From an uncultured Rhizobiaceae group bacterium (GTDB lineage Bacteria > Pseudomonadota > Alphaproteobacteria > Rhizobiales > Rhizobiaceae): a stretch of DNA of 37,798 nt. This document shows positions 24,060-33,219 of this stretch, piece after piece. The translations under genes and the position numbers were made by a program. Positions within the stretch are counted from its first letter, which is position 1. Each line of letters opens with the position of its first letter. The notes below the pieces were generated by a model. It saw only the letters and a list, made by a program, of their open reading frames with translations. It was not told where the DNA came from and did no database searches. The stretch lies in NCBI GenBank assembly GCA_937958815.1, contig CALGMR010000022.1:1-37798 (forward strand), written 5' to 3'.

Positions 24060-25613
24060 ATGGATGCAAAACAATCCGAAGATCCAAAAGTTCTCTTCAG
24101 CCATGATGAAATTATGGCGACTGAAGAAACTGCTAACACCGCAGATAAGCGCAGTTCTGTTCGCCTAAGCGTCCGTGCAGAACAGGTTGCATCGCAGTAT
24201 GCACAAAATGCGGTTTCCCCGTTTGTGTTGGCTACAACACTACGGGTCGTTGAATTTTTTGCAGTGATGATCGTCGGGCTTGCAGCGTATTTTTCGTATG
24301 TGGTTCCACAGGACGGCATCAAGCCATTTTATATTTTAACGTGCTTTTTGGGTGCCATCTTGTCTGTCATCGTGCTACAGGCAGTGGATTCTTATCAAGT
24401 CACCCATTTGCGCAAGACCATTAAACAGTTGGGCCGAGTGCTTGCGGCCTGGACAACAGTGTTCGCTGTTCTCGCCTTGATGGCATTCTTCATGCGCATT
24501 TCAACAGAGTTTTCGCGTGTTTGGTTTGCCTCTTGGTACATGGCTGGCATTGGCACATTCATCGTTATTCGCAGTGTCACAGCTATGTTTGTGCGCCGTT
24601 GGGCGCGTGACGGTCGTCTGGAGCGTCGTGCCGTGATTGTCGGTGGTGGCAAAAATGCAGAAGACCTGATTATGTCGCTTGAAGCTCAAGTCGACAACGA
24701 CATCCGCATTTGTGGAATCTTTGATGACCGCATCGGCGACCGTTCGCCACCTATGGTCGCGGGCTATCCGAAACTCGGAACAGTTGCCGAACTCGTAGAA
24801 TTTAGCCGCAAAACGCGGGTGGATATGTTGATCGTTTCATTGCCGATCTCCGCTGAAAACCGCGTCTTGGCTATGCTGAAAAAAGTTTGGATCCTGCCCG
24901 TAGACATTCGTTTGTCTGCCCACACAAACAAACTCCGCTTCCGTCCACGTTCGTATTCTTACGTGGGGTCTGTGCCGTTTCTCGATGTTTTAGACAAACC
25001 AATCGCTGATTTGGATTCTTTGATGAAGCGCGCTTTTGATATTCTCTTCAGCATCGGTGCTCTCATTGCGCTTTCGCCTGTCATGTTGATCACGGCTATT
25101 GCCATCAAACTGGACAGCAAAGGTCCTGTCATTTTCAAGCAGAAGCGCTTTGGCTTTAACAACGAAGTCGTGGAAGTTCTTAAATTTCGTTCCATGTACA
25201 CGGATATGTCTGACCACGACGCAAAGCAGGTCGTCACCAAGGGTGATCCGCGTGTGACCAAAGTTGGTCGCTTCATTCGCAAATCTTCGATTGATGAATT
25301 GCCTCAACTTATCAACGTATTGGCTGGCAGTCTTTCATTGGTTGGCCCACGCCCCCATGCAGTTAATGCTCACACACAAAACCAACTTTGGGATGAAGTG
25401 GTGGACGGATATTTTGGTCGCCACAAGGTAAAGCCGGGTGTAACGGGCTGGGCACAAATCAATGGTTGGCGCGGCGAAGTCGATAACGAAGAAAAGATTA
25501 GACGTCGTGTTGAGCACGATCTTTACTATATCGAGAATTGGTCGGTTCTATTCGATCTCTATATATTGTTTGCTACGCCTATGAAGCTCTTGAACACGGA
25601 GAATGCGTATTGA
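24060..25613 (+). CDS. Polyprenyl-phosphate sugar-1-phosphate transferase (WbaP/ExoY-type)
   Basis: A 517-residue membrane enzyme that starts the repeat unit by moving a sugar-1-phosphate, often glucose or galactose, from UDP-sugar to undecaprenyl phosphate. There are four N-terminal spans (for example FFAVMIVGLAAYFSYVV and VFAVLALMAFFM), then a CoA-binding-like cytoplasmic domain (RRAVIVGGGKNAEDLIMSLEAQ). The reentrant helix KRAFDILFSIGALIALSPVMLI and the catalytic domain follow: KLDSKGPVIFKQKRFG, FRSMYTDMSDHD and SSIDELPQLINVLAGSLSLVGPRP. KPGVTGWAQINGWRG is also typical. ATG 24060 is preferred to GTG 24051. The last codons overlap the start of the polymerase-like gene. Confidence 0.92.
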   Translation: MDAKQSEDPKVLFSHDEIMATEETANTADKRSSVRLSVRAEQVASQYAQNAVSPFVLATTLRVVEFFAVMIVGLAAYFSYVVPQDGIKPFYILTCFLGAILSVIVLQAVDSYQVTHLRKTIKQLGRVLAAWTTVFAVLALMAFFMRISTEFSRVWFASWYMAGIGTFIVIRSVTAMFVRRWARDGRLERRAVIVGGGKNAEDLIMSLEAQVDNDIRICGIFDDRIGDRSPPMVAGYPKLGTVAELVEFSRKTRVDMLIVSLPISAENRVLAMLKKVWILPVDIRLSAHTNKLRFRPRSYSYVGSVPFLDVLDKPIADLDSLMKRAFDILFSIGALIALSPVMLITAIAIKLDSKGPVIFKQKRFGFNNEVVEVLKFRSMYTDMSDHDAKQVVTKGDPRVTKVGRFIRKSSIDELPQLINVLAGSLSLVGPRPHAVNAHTQNQLWDEVVDGYFGRHKVKPGVTGWAQINGWRGEVDNEEKIRRRVEHDLYYIENWSVLFDLYILFATPMKLLNTENAY

Positions 25614-26887
25614 GCCTTACGCTCGATAACAACCGGAACCGCCCTTCCCCGCGTGCCAGCAATGGTGCTGCGGGGTCTGTCGTTTCAGCCAATGTTGCCA
25701 GACTTGCACCAAGATGGACAATCGCTTTCATCGCCTTCGTTGGTGCGTTCGTCATCAACGAGCCTGCGCCATACGAACTTTTTCTCGCCGTGGCGATGGT
25801 GGTCTTCCTGTTTTTTGGAATGCGCCTGAGCCAATTGTCTATTTCACTGGCCACGCTGTTCGTGCTTTTCAACATTGGCGGAATGCTGTCCATGTTCACG
25901 ATGTCTGCCTATGGCGACATACCGCTTTATCTTGCGGTGTCGTTGTTTCTGGGGCTGTCGTCTGTTTTTTGGTGTGCAGCGATTGAAGCGGATATGGGGC
26001 GTTTGCGCACCATTATGCGCGGCTATGTGATTGGCGCCACCATCACCTCTTTGCTCGGTATAGCTGGCTATTTTGGGGCATTTCCCGGGGCAGAAGTTTT
26101 CACCCGATACGACCGGGCCATGGGCGCGTTTCAAGACCCCAACGTTTTTGGCCCCTTCCTGGTGCTGCCGTCTCTCTATCTTATTTACGGGTTGCTTTAC
26201 CGCAGTATGACACTTGCGCCAGTACGACTGGTTTTGTTGATGGTCATTGTGCTTGGGCTGTTCCTGTCGTTCTCCCGTGGCGCGTGGGGCGTGATTGCCT
26301 TGTCCGGTGGCCTGCTCTATTTCTTTCTGTTGGCCACGGAAACCTCCATACAACAACGTTTTAAATTACTCATGTTGGGCGCCTTTGGTTTTGGCGCATT
26401 GATCTTGATGATCGTCATTGCTCTGCAGTTTGAAGCGGTGTCTGACATGTTTGAACAACGCGCGCGCTTGGCACAGGAATACGACAGCGCGGAAGTTGGG
26501 CGCTTTGCGCGCCACGCTATTGGTTTTGCGTGGGCTTTGGAAAATCCCCTTGGAATTGGCCCACTCGAGTTTGGTAAAATACTCGGCGAAGATACCCACA
26601 ATATTTGGGTGAAGTCCTTGATGGCTTATGGCTGGCTGGGGTTTTTCTCATGGTTGTTTATGACGATTTGTACGCTCATTGGCGGTGGACGTTTGCTTGG
26701 TCGCATTCGCCCTTGGCAGCCTTATCTGCTGTGCGCTTATGCAGCCTTTATCGGTCATCTCGGTCTTGGTTGGTTGATCGACACCGACCACTGGCGTCAC
26801 TTCTATTTGATCATCGGCATCATTTGGGGATGCATGGCGTTGGAAGCGAACCATTTGCGTCAACAAACTATTGCGCAAACCGCCTAG
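25610..26887 (+). CDS. O-antigen ligase/polymerase-like membrane protein (Wzy_C)
   Basis: A 425-residue protein with about 10-12 membrane spans, rich in aromatic and small residues. The Wzy_C region is marked by LFLSFSRGAWGVIALSGGLLYFFLL, with the Arg of FSRGAWG, and by DTHNIWVKSLMAYGWLGFFSWLFMTI with the conserved His. It would polymerise or ligate lipid-linked repeat units in the periplasm; the sequence cannot decide between them. The frame is open from 25538, but the natural start is TTG 25610, which overlaps the preceding TGA and has GGAG a few bases upstream. It ends the locus and faces tRNA-Pro. No Wzx flippase gene lies nearby. Confidence 0.85.
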   Translation: MSLTLDNNRNRPSPRASNGAAGSVVSANVARLAPRWTIAFIAFVGAFVINEPAPYELFLAVAMVVFLFFGMRLSQLSISLATLFVLFNIGGMLSMFTMSAYGDIPLYLAVSLFLGLSSVFWCAAIEADMGRLRTIMRGYVIGATITSLLGIAGYFGAFPGAEVFTRYDRAMGAFQDPNVFGPFLVLPSLYLIYGLLYRSMTLAPVRLVLLMVIVLGLFLSFSRGAWGVIALSGGLLYFFLLATETSIQQRFKLLMLGAFGFGALILMIVIALQFEAVSDMFEQRARLAQEYDSAEVGRFARHAIGFAWALENPLGIGPLEFGKILGEDTHNIWVKSLMAYGWLGFFSWLFMTICTLIGGGRLLGRIRPWQPYLLCAYAAFIGHLGLGWLIDTDHWRHFYLIIGIIWGCMALEANHLRQQTIAQTA

Positions 26888-26922
26888 CCTTTGGCAAAAC
26901 GGCATTTGCACTTTCACAAGCT

Positions 26923-26929
26923 AAAAAAA
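26923..26929 (-). terminator. Seven-T run right after tRNA-Pro
   Basis: On the minus strand the tRNA-Pro CCA is followed by TTTCA and a TTTTTTT run. Together with the tRNA structure this may end transcription. Weak. Confidence 0.3.
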
Positions 26930-26934
26930 TGAAA

Positions 26935-27011
26935 TGGTCGGAACAGCAGGATTCGAACCTGCGACCCCACGCCCCCCAGGCGTGTGCGCTACCGGACTGC
27001 GCCATGCTCCG
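26935..27011 (-). tRNA. tRNA-Pro (anticodon GGG)
   Basis: A 77-nt cloverleaf beginning CGGAGCATGGCGCAGTCCGG with anticodon loop CTGGGGG (anticodon GGG), T-loop GGTTCGAATCC and an encoded CCA at 26935-26937. The acceptor stem pairs throughout with one G-U. It follows merR in the same direction, the usual order in rhizobia. Confidence 0.96.
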
Positions 27012-27023
27012 ACTAAAGCTTTG

Positions 27024-27052
27024 TGCATATTTCCGTATCTTAAAAGCGTCAA
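27024..27052 (-). promoter_or_regulatory. Probable promoter of tRNA-Pro
   Basis: TTGACG (27047-27052) and TATGCA (27024-27029) with 17-bp spacing on the minus strand, about 12 bp before the mature tRNA 5' end. Confidence 0.5.
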
Positions 27053-27168
27053 AACAATCGCGTTGTTGGCACACTATTTTGACGCTGACCGGAAGCTCTC
27101 AGCTTGATGACGGTTTAAGCCTGTCGTTTCAAAATATCAAGCAAACTTGCTGGCGTATCGCCGAATTA

Positions 27169-27603
27169 TCAGCGAACCTGATCGAGCAGACGTTTGCATT
27201 CCAAAAGTTCTGTCAGCGCATTTTGCAATATGGAGCGATCATCGCTCGGGGTCTCACGTTTGCTGCTGACCACCTGCGAGACTGGCACAGCGGTTTTCAG
27301 CGGCTCGGTGTCCTCAACAGACAACATCGCACCGCCTTCAGCAACGGCCACAACAAAGCGGGGGCCCTGCTCTTTCAAAATACGCTGCACGCCTTTGATC
27401 GTGTAACCTTCGGAATAAAGAAGGTGGCGAATGCCTTTGAGCAATTCCACATCTTCCGGACGGTAGTAGCGGCGACCGCCGCCTCTTTTCATGGGCTTGA
27501 TTTGCTTGAAACGGGTCTCCCAAAAACGAAGAACATGTTGGGGAAGATCTAACTCTTCAGCAACTTCGGAAATAGTGCGAAAGGCATCGGGGCTTTTAGA
27601 CAC
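27169..27603 (-). CDS. MerR-family transcriptional regulator
   Basis: A 144-residue regulator. The winged helix-turn-helix is [71 protein letters not shown], which follows the MerR pattern with an expanded wing. The C-terminal part is a short, polar coiled coil ([19 protein letters not shown]) without a metal-binding cluster. Such MerR-like proteins sit next to ihfA across Rhizobiales; their target is unknown. The frame is open from 27723, but GTG 27603 has AGGA upstream and starts with the usual [13 protein letters not shown] 27648 is an alternative. The usual direct neighbour ihfA is separated here by a DUF1801 gene. Confidence 0.87.
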   Translation of the reverse strand: MSKSPDAFRTISEVAEELDLPQHVLRFWETRFKQIKPMKRGGGRRYYRPEDVELLKGIRHLLYSEGYTIKGVQRILKEQGPRFVVAVAEGGAMLSVEDTEPLKTAVPVSQVVSSKRETPSDDRSILQNALTELLECKRLLDQVR

Positions 27604-27725
27604 GGGAGCGTTTCCTGATTCTCGTTTCAAGAAATCAGCATACAACATTCTGTTTGTTGAGAAAATGGCGTTGGTCAGAACGTAATGGAAAGCACTATTT
27701 AAAAGCGGCACTGTAGAAAGCAATG

Positions 27726-28052
27726 CTAATTTTTGCCATTGAGGGCAATGGCTTGCTCTAAATAATATTCAACAATTGGACGGTCAAAAACCTGCAATGA
27801 CAGAACGCGAAGGGTTTTGCCTTTTCCAGTCAACAAGCCTCTTTCATCTCGCATCCTGGCCCCTTTCAGAAATCCGAAGTCGATCCCGTGGGGCATCGTT
27901 CGCAAATGGCAAATTCCGCCATTTGCGTTGGAATAAGTTGTTATCCTTGGCTTTTTGGTTTCTATCAATCCATCTTGCTTCAAAAGCAATGAACGCGCCT
28001 TCTGGAACATCTCACGATGTTCAGAAGCCAAATCGATTTCAAATTGCATCAT
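27726..28052 (-). CDS. DUF1801 domain-containing protein
   Basis: A 108-residue protein resembling DUF1801 (YdhG/YdeI-like fold, sometimes called iron-chaperone-like). Matching parts are [54 protein letters not shown] and a final amphipathic helix. The biochemical role of the family is unknown. The gene sits between ihfA and merR, where these are usually adjacent in rhizobia, so it may be an insertion. No good ribosome binding site is seen. A perfect 8-bp dyad lies 9 bp before the start. Confidence 0.7.
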   Translation of the reverse strand: MMQFEIDLASEHREMFQKARSLLLKQDGLIETKKPRITTYSNANGGICHLRTMPHGIDFGFLKGARMRDERGLLTGKGKTLRVLSLQVFDRPIVEYYLEQAIALNGKN

Positions 28053-28060
28053 TCAAACAC

Positions 28061-28079
28061 ACCGCATTATCAATGCGGT
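28061..28079. promoter_or_regulatory. Perfect 19-bp palindrome before the DUF1801 gene
   Basis: Arms ACCGCATT and AATGCGGT are perfect, with a 3-nt spacer ATC. It lies 9 bp upstream of the DUF1801 start and 50 bp after ihfA. No T-run follows on either strand, so an operator is more likely than a terminator. Confidence 0.5.
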
Positions 28080-28128
28080 ACATGTAACATATGATTGCTG
28101 ACAATAGGTGTCAGTATGAAATGGAAAA

Positions 28129-28443
28129 TCAGCTTTTGGAGCGCTTGGAATTGTCTTCAAGCACGCGATCTTTCAAAATATTTGAAGGTTTAAACACCAT
28201 CACACGGCGCGGTGTGATTGGAACTTCTTCACCGGTTTTGGGGTTGCGGCCTACGCGCTCGTTTTTGGAGCGTACGGAAAACGTTCCAAACGAAGACAGT
28301 TTTATGCTCTCGCCGCGCACAGCAGCCAAACAAATTTCCTCTAAAATACTTTCAACCAACGCTGCAGATTCCGATCTGGACAGTCCAACTTTCTGATAAA
28401 CAGATTCGCACAGATCAGCACGTGTTATTGTCTTTCCCGCCAT
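28129..28443 (-). CDS. ihfA: Integration host factor subunit alpha
   Basis: A 104-residue HU/IHF-family DNA-bending protein, one half of the IHF heterodimer. It begins [23 protein letters not shown] and has the dimer core [48 protein letters not shown]. The arm includes [11 protein letters not shown], whose proline inserts between base pairs. The 'RADLCE.VY..VGLSR.ES' start distinguishes IhfA from IhfB and HU. It lies in the block fabH-ihfA-merR with a 166-bp gap to fabH, so it probably has its own promoter. Confidence 0.95.
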   Translation of the reverse strand: MAGKTITRADLCESVYQKVGLSRSESAALVESILEEICLAAVRGESIKLSSFGTFSVRSKNERVGRNPKTGEEVPITPRRVMVFKPSNILKDRVLEDNSKRSKS

Positions 28444-28609
28444 TTCGACTTTCCCTCTCTAAAGTGAATTTGCGCCCCAGTCAGCCTCACATAAATTTCT
28501 AAAACCATAAAGTAATCAAACGCTAAGGCGCAATGTTGCCCGCGTCAACAGCCGTATATCAAAGGCATTACGCAAGGGAAACCCATATTTCGCGCCAAAT
28601 AAGTGTTTT

Positions 28610-29581
28610 TTACCAGCGCACCAAAACCGCACCCCAAGTGAAGCCGCCACCCATTGCCTCAAGCAATACAAGGTCACCTTTCTTCAATCGTCCATCGGCC
28701 TTTGCAACGCTTATGGCAAGCGGAATGGAGGCTGCAGAAGTATTGCCGTGTTGTTCCACGGTCATGACGACCTTTTCAGGTGAGATGTTCAGCTTCTTGG
28801 CCGAAGCATCTATAATGCGCCGATTTGCCTGATGGGGTATGAACCAATCAATATCATCCGCTGTCAGCCCTGTGGCTGCAAATGCATCCTCAATCACATC
28901 AGTGATCATGGCGACGGCGTGTTTAAACACTTCACGGCCCTGCATGCGCAGGTGGCCAACAGATTGTGTGGTGGATGGCCCGCCATCCACGTAAAGCTTC
29001 TCTTTGTGGGACCCATTTGAACGCAAATGGCTGGTGAGAATGCCGCGGTCGTTGGACATGCCAACGCCTTCTTCGGTGCCCAACACAATTGCCCCTGCTC
29101 CGTCGCCAAACAAAACACAAGTCGTGCGATCTTCCCAATCGAGAATACGAGAGAACGTTTCTGCACCAATGACTAAGATGCGCTTAGCTTGTCCGGCCTT
29201 GATATAAGTGTCAGCTGTAGTGACAGCGAACACAAAACCAGAACATACAGCCTGCATGTCAAATGCGGCGCCGTGGCTCATGCCCAAACGTTGTTGAATG
29301 TCTACTGCGGTCGCGGGAAATGTATTGTTGGGGGTCGATGTGGCCAAAATGATCATGTCGATATCATCGACAGTTAGTCCAGCATCGGACAAAGCTTCAC
29401 GCGCCGCCGCTTCCCCAAGGCTTGCGGTTGTTTCGTCCGGTTCTGCAATATACCGCTGTTTAATGCCCGTGCGCTGAACAATCCATTCGTCGGACGTGTC
29501 GACCTTCTTTTCAAGGTCTGCATTTGTAACCACTGTGCGCGGCTTTGCGGCACCAGAGCCCAATACAACGGAACGGATCAT
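28610..29581 (-). CDS. fabH: 3-oxoacyl-ACP synthase III
   Basis: A 323-residue thiolase-fold enzyme that condenses acetyl-CoA (or another short acyl-CoA) with malonyl-ACP to start fatty-acid synthesis. The catalytic triad is complete: C113 in MQAVCSGF, H250 in FIPHQANRR, and N280 in [27 protein letters not shown] near the start is the CoA-side signature, and [13 protein letters not shown] is the normal C-terminus. The start lies 3 bp after the plsX stop, so the two are cotranscribed, as in many bacteria. Confidence 0.97.
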   Translation of the reverse strand: MIRSVVLGSGAAKPRTVVTNADLEKKVDTSDEWIVQRTGIKQRYIAEPDETTASLGEAAAREALSDAGLTVDDIDMIILATSTPNNTFPATAVDIQQRLGMSHGAAFDMQAVCSGFVFAVTTADTYIKAGQAKRILVIGAETFSRILDWEDRTTCVLFGDGAGAIVLGTEEGVGMSNDRGILTSHLRSNGSHKEKLYVDGGPSTTQSVGHLRMQGREVFKHAVAMITDVIEDAFAATGLTADDIDWFIPHQANRRIIDASAKKLNISPEKVVMTVEQHGNTSAASIPLAISVAKADGRLKKGDLVLLEAMGGGFTWGAVLVRW

Positions 29582-29584
29582 ACT

Positions 29585-30676
29585 CTAGTTCTCCAACTCT
29601 TCAGTGCCAGCACTTTCGGCTTCGCCACCAACGTCCATCTCGCTGCCAAATCGGGTTTGTTCCAAATCTGTTGCGATTTTATCCTGTAGATTGTTGCGCA
29701 CCATATTGTGGCCCACATCGATAGCGCTGGCGATGCCTTCAGCATCCGTTCCACCATGGCTCTTAATCACCACACCATTCAAACCAAGGAACACCGCTCC
29801 GTTGACTTTGCGCGGGTCCATTTTTTGTTTGAGATGATCGAAGGCAGATTTTGCAAACAAATAGCCGATGCGGGCCATAAGTGTGCGCGACATGGCATCA
29901 CGTAAATACTGTCCCACTTGCTTTGCAGTTCCCTCTGCGCTCTTCAAAGCGATGTTGCCTGTAAACCCTTCGGTCACAACCACATCAACCCCGCCGAGGC
30001 CGAGATCACTGCCCTCCACAAAGCCAGCATATTCCATTCCTGGCAGATCGATTTCCTTCAGTCTTTGGCCTGCTGTGCGTATTTCTTCCAGCCCTTTGAC
30101 CTCTTCGACGCCAATGTTGAGAAGCCCAACCCTTGGACGTTTCATATTGAACAAGGCGCGCGCCATGGCGCTGCCCATCAATGCGTAGTCAACCAAGGCT
30201 TCAGCGTCGGCACCTATTGTAGCACCCACATCAAGAACGATGCTTTCGCCCTTCTGGTTTGGCCAGACGGCCGCGAGTGCAGGACGTTCAATGCCCGGCA
30301 TCATGCGCAAGCAAAACTTTGACATCGCCATCAGCGCGCCTGTGTTGCCTGCAGAGACCATGACATCAGCTTCGCGCTCTTTAACTGACTCCAACGCCTT
30401 CCACATGCCAGAAACTTTTCGCCCATGGCGCAGCGCCTGGCTGGGCTTTGTATCCATTGCAATGGACGATTCACAGGCTACGAAAACAGACTGAGCTTTC
30501 AGCTGCGGGAATTTTTCAAGTTCTGGCAGAACGGCTGCTTCTTCACCGTGCAAAATATATCGGATTTCAGGGTACCGACGGCGAGACAATTCCGCGCCGG
30601 CCAAAACCACTGCAGGGCCATGATCACCACCCATAACATCCAGTGCGATCGTTATTGTTCTTGAATTGGTGGACAT
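29585..30676 (-). CDS. plsX: Phosphate acyltransferase PlsX
   Basis: A 363-residue enzyme that makes acyl-phosphate from acyl-ACP, the first step of the PlsX/PlsY route to phosphatidic acid. Landmarks are [23 protein letters not shown] at the start, [82 protein letters not shown] and [22 protein letters not shown]. The length is somewhat above the bacterial average because of a short acidic C-terminal tail. It lies between the DUF177 gene and fabH, with coupled spacing to fabH. Confidence 0.96.
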   Translation of the reverse strand: MSTNSRTITIALDVMGGDHGPAVVLAGAELSRRRYPEIRYILHGEEAAVLPELEKFPQLKAQSVFVACESSIAMDTKPSQALRHGRKVSGMWKALESVKEREADVMVSAGNTGALMAMSKFCLRMMPGIERPALAAVWPNQKGESIVLDVGATIGADAEALVDYALMGSAMARALFNMKRPRVGLLNIGVEEVKGLEEIRTAGQRLKEIDLPGMEYAGFVEGSDLGLGGVDVVVTEGFTGNIALKSAEGTAKQVGQYLRDAMSRTLMARIGYLFAKSAFDHLKQKMDPRKVNGAVFLGLNGVVIKSHGGTDAEGIASAIDVGHNMVRNNLQDKIATDLEQTRFGSEMDVGGEAESAGTEELEN

Positions 30677-30797
30677 AAATGCAGATCAGCCTCGTTGTTC
30701 TAGATGCGAATCGTTCGATTTAGACATGTGCCGGACGATGCAACTCACCATCAAATACACAAGCCCAAACACCTTAGCGAGTGCTTGTAACGAAAAA

Positions 30798-31352
30798 TCA
30801 GTGTTTTTTGAGGCTGGAAAGAGCGGCGAAGGGGGAATCAGCCACAAATTCATCAGCGTTTTCATTCTCTTGTGCCTGAAAAACGGCGCCTTCTTTGCGG
30901 GCAAAAGGATCGATGCCCAGCGCCATGAACTCCAACCAAACTGATGCAACATCAATGGAATCGCCAACGAAAGTTTCTGGCAAATCGTCTCCGCTGGGGT
31001 CAAATATGATTTCACCTTCATCATTCGTTCTGGGGCGGGATAATTTTGAACCATCGGGAACAAAAATGATGTCCACCTCTTCTTCCAGAGCCACTTCAAT
31101 CGGTTCCATCGTAATTGAACATGGTTGAGTGAACTTGGCTTTCACCATGCCAGACAATTTCACGCCATCGCGCTTCCAAGGCGTCAGCAAACATTCCCCT
31201 TTAAACGATTCCACGGATTCCAGTTCGAATTGCTTTGCAATACGCGTACATTCTTCGGGGTTTGCCGTGTGCAAAACCATCTGTCCTTTTTTGGGCAAAG
31301 TGCGCACATTGACCATAAGGTGAAATGCTTGGTCATCAAAAGTAGAAGACAT
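30798..31352 (-). CDS. DUF177 (YceD) family protein
   Basis: A 184-residue YceD/DUF177 protein. The family marker is KFTQPCSITMEPIEVALEEEVDIIFVP, where most relatives have a CxRCL-type cysteine motif; here a single cysteine remains. DSIDVASVWLEFMALGIDPFARKEGAVF is the conserved C-terminal acidic-to-helical part. The family is linked to 23S rRNA or ribosome biogenesis and normally sits near rpmF/plsX/fabH. It starts 2 bp after the upstream cytochrome chaperone gene. plsX follows after 121 bp in which no gene is visible. Confidence 0.85.
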   Translation of the reverse strand: MSSTFDDQAFHLMVNVRTLPKKGQMVLHTANPEECTRIAKQFELESVESFKGECLLTPWKRDGVKLSGMVKAKFTQPCSITMEPIEVALEEEVDIIFVPDGSKLSRPRTNDEGEIIFDPSGDDLPETFVGDSIDVASVWLEFMALGIDPFARKEGAVFQAQENENADEFVADSPFAALSSLKKH

Positions 31353-31354
31353 GA

Positions 31355-31921
31355 CTAATTTGCTCCTTTTACATCAAGCGTTGGCGCACCTGAAAAGAGC
31401 GAAGCCTTTTGCGCAATATCCTGCTCGCTCATCGCTTCTAACAAACTGCGTTCGTGCATCATATAGTTGCTCAGTGTTTTGCTCTGCGCCGCAACATCAC
31501 CTTCATCATCATCTGGAAACAGGTTGCGAGAAATAGTTGCTTCCAATTTTGTCGTTGTATCGGTCACATCGTCGAAAATTTCGTCATAAGCACCTGTTCT
31601 GCCGTAGAACACACGCGTCATTTTGTTTATGCGTTTGGGAACTGTTTGATCCCCCACCCCAGCTTCGCGCAGGCCCGCATCCATATCTGCGATAAAGGCA
31701 TCAAAAAGTTCTTGGGAAAACTGCCGCCCCGCTTCACTGGCATCCTTCAATCGCGAATGAACCAGATACAAGTGCATAACCATCATTTCAAAACGACCGT
31801 CAAATGTATCTGGCACAATACCAGCAGAATAAAAGTCTTCGTGCCGCGCTCTTGCCACAAGTGAGACGTAAATCTCGTCGGCGCGACTTTTTTTCGTGCG
31901 CCTGAATAGAGATTTCAACAT
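31355..31921 (-). CDS. Ubiquinol-cytochrome c chaperone family protein
   Basis: A 188-residue protein of the UQCC1/CBP3-like family, which helps assemble the cytochrome bc1 complex. Typical parts are the basic start FRRTKKSRADEIYVSLVARARHEDFY, DTFDGRFEMMVMHLYLVHSRLKD, and FSQELFDAFIADMDAGLREAGVGDQTVPKRINKM, followed by FYGRTGAYDEIF. No signal peptide or membrane span is present. It is first in a run of minus-strand genes to DUF177, and divergent from bamE. The arrangement is common in Rhizobiales. Confidence 0.87.
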   Translation of the reverse strand: MLKSLFRRTKKSRADEIYVSLVARARHEDFYSAGIVPDTFDGRFEMMVMHLYLVHSRLKDASEAGRQFSQELFDAFIADMDAGLREAGVGDQTVPKRINKMTRVFYGRTGAYDEIFDDVTDTTTKLEATISRNLFPDDDEGDVAAQSKTLSNYMMHERSLLEAMSEQDIAQKASLFSGAPTLDVKGAN

Positions 31922-32060
31922 GGAACCGAACTGCCTCCCGCAAATAGGACTGCGTTGAATTAGAGTGTTGTAGACTTGTTTTCAGGGATATAGGTTCTTA
32001 TGAACACTTGAAACAAGCCCTACGGGTGCGTCTTTTGGGGGCGTGGGTGGAGAATACGAT

Positions 32061-32576
32061 ATGACTGGAAACAAATTGAACAATGGGAACAGACGTTTTG
32101 CCAAAACAAGCTTGCTTGTGGGTGCAATGGTTGCGGCTTTGGGCCTGTCTGCTTGCAATTCCACTCAAAAAGTTTTTCAGCACGGTTATCAAATCAATGA
32201 AGAGACCCTGTCGCTCGTTCCAGAAGGGTCATCTCGTGATCAGGTGGATTTGTCGCTCGGCACGCCATCCACAACTCAGCGCGATGAAAATGGGAATGAG
32301 ACATATTATTACATCAGCCAAAAACGCGTGAAATCAATTGCATTCGCCCAAGGTGAGATTGTCGATCAGCGCGTATTGGCCGTTTACTTCGACAACGACG
32401 ATACTGTGCGCCAGATCGCCAACTACGGTCTGAAAGATGGCAAAGTCTTCGACCACGTTGCGCGCGTGACACCAACAGGTGGCGCGGAACTCAGCTTCCT
32501 AAGCCAATTGTTTAGCGCAGCCGGATCAATCGGAAATCCGTTTGGTGGGGCCTCGAAGTCGAACGATCCTTTCTAG
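32061..32576 (+). CDS. bamE: Outer membrane protein assembly factor BamE (SmpA/OmlA) family lipoprotein
   Basis: A 171-residue outer-membrane lipoprotein of the SmpA/OmlA fold, a small member of the Bam complex that inserts beta-barrel proteins. The signal (TSLLVGAMVAALGLSAC) ends in a lipobox with Cys near residue 34. The BamE domain has QINEETLSLVPEGSSRDQVDLSLGTPSTTQRDENGNETYYYISQKR and VVYFDNDDTVRQIANYGL-like strands (here LAVYFDNDDTVRQIANYGL). The C-terminal tail is longer and glycine-rich. ATG 32061 has GGAG upstream; the upstream GTG at 32043 is not needed. Divergent from the cytochrome chaperone gene. Confidence 0.87.
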   Translation: MTGNKLNNGNRRFAKTSLLVGAMVAALGLSACNSTQKVFQHGYQINEETLSLVPEGSSRDQVDLSLGTPSTTQRDENGNETYYYISQKRVKSIAFAQGEIVDQRVLAVYFDNDDTVRQIANYGLKDGKVFDHVARVTPTGGAELSFLSQLFSAAGSIGNPFGGASKSNDPF

Positions 32577-32636
32577 GTTCCCACGCTCTTACTCAACGCA
32601 GCTCTGTTTGTGTGGCACAACAGAAATTTAATATTC

Positions 32637-33095
32637 TCAGTGCGCACCGGTTTTCAGGGCTTTCAACACGATTTCAGAACGCACACGCGCTACATCTGGA
32701 TGCGGCAAAAGCTTGTTGTGAATGAAATCAGCGAAATCGTCTAAATCAGACACCAGAATATTGAGGATGTAATCAGCATCACCCGACACTGAATATGCAT
32801 CCAATATTTCTGTGCAATTTTCTAGGAAACTTGAGAAACGCTGGTCGTTTTGTCCATCATGTAAAGCCAAGTTGATGCGCACCACTGCACGCAAATTATA
32901 CCCCATAGATTTGGCATCAAGCTTGGCGGTGTACCCCTGAATCACACCGCTGGTTTCCAATGCAGTTTTTCGTCTGGAACACTGGGATGGAGATAAATTG
33001 ACGATTCTCGCCAGTTCAGCGTTCGTTAAACTGGCGTCACGCTGCAATGACAGCGCAATTGTACGATCAAACTGATCCATACTCATTTCTCGCAT
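32637..33095 (-). CDS. Lrp/AsnC family transcriptional regulator
   Basis: A 152-residue regulator. The N-terminal helix-turn-helix is FDRTIALSLQRDASLTNAELARIVNLSPSQCSRRKTALETSGVIQGYTAKLD, followed by the RAM/AsnC effector domain (RAVVRINLALHDGQNDQRFSSFLENCTEILDAYSVSGDADYILNILVSDLDDFADFI). Members of the family often respond to amino acids and form octamers. It is divergent from a ThDP enzyme gene, which it may control. Three in-frame ATGs (33095, 33086, 33080) compete for the start; homology fits any of them. Confidence 0.9.
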   Translation of the reverse strand: MREMSMDQFDRTIALSLQRDASLTNAELARIVNLSPSQCSRRKTALETSGVIQGYTAKLDAKSMGYNLRAVVRINLALHDGQNDQRFSSFLENCTEILDAYSVSGDADYILNILVSDLDDFADFIHNKLLPHPDVARVRSEIVLKALKTGAH

Positions 33096-33148
33096 ACAAA
33101 CTCAATTTAGCGCACACTTTTTGCACTTTAGTGGAACATTGGTCAAAC

Positions 33149-33167
33149 TTTGCAAGTTTTTTGCAAA
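33149..33167. promoter_or_regulatory. TTTGCA/TGCAAA dyad between Lrp and the ThDP enzyme gene
   Basis: Arms TTTGCA and TGCAAA are separated by 7 bp. Another TTTTTGCA lies about 30 bp to the left. The A+T-rich dyad suits an Lrp-type site in a divergent promoter region. Confidence 0.4.
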
Positions 33168-33219
33168 CCATAAATAGTAGGATGATGGCAACGTCTCCAT
33201 TTCGCGGTTAAAGAAATCA

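Noticed and set aside
26605..27552. Plus-strand open frame of 315 codons across tRNA-Pro
   Set aside because: It runs through the tRNA and antisense to merR, overlaps the Wzy-like gene and has no family-like sequence; it is a chance frame.
30677..30797. Possible rpmF between DUF177 and plsX
   Set aside because: In many bacteria rpmF is here, but no L32-like sequence is encoded in this 121-bp gap.
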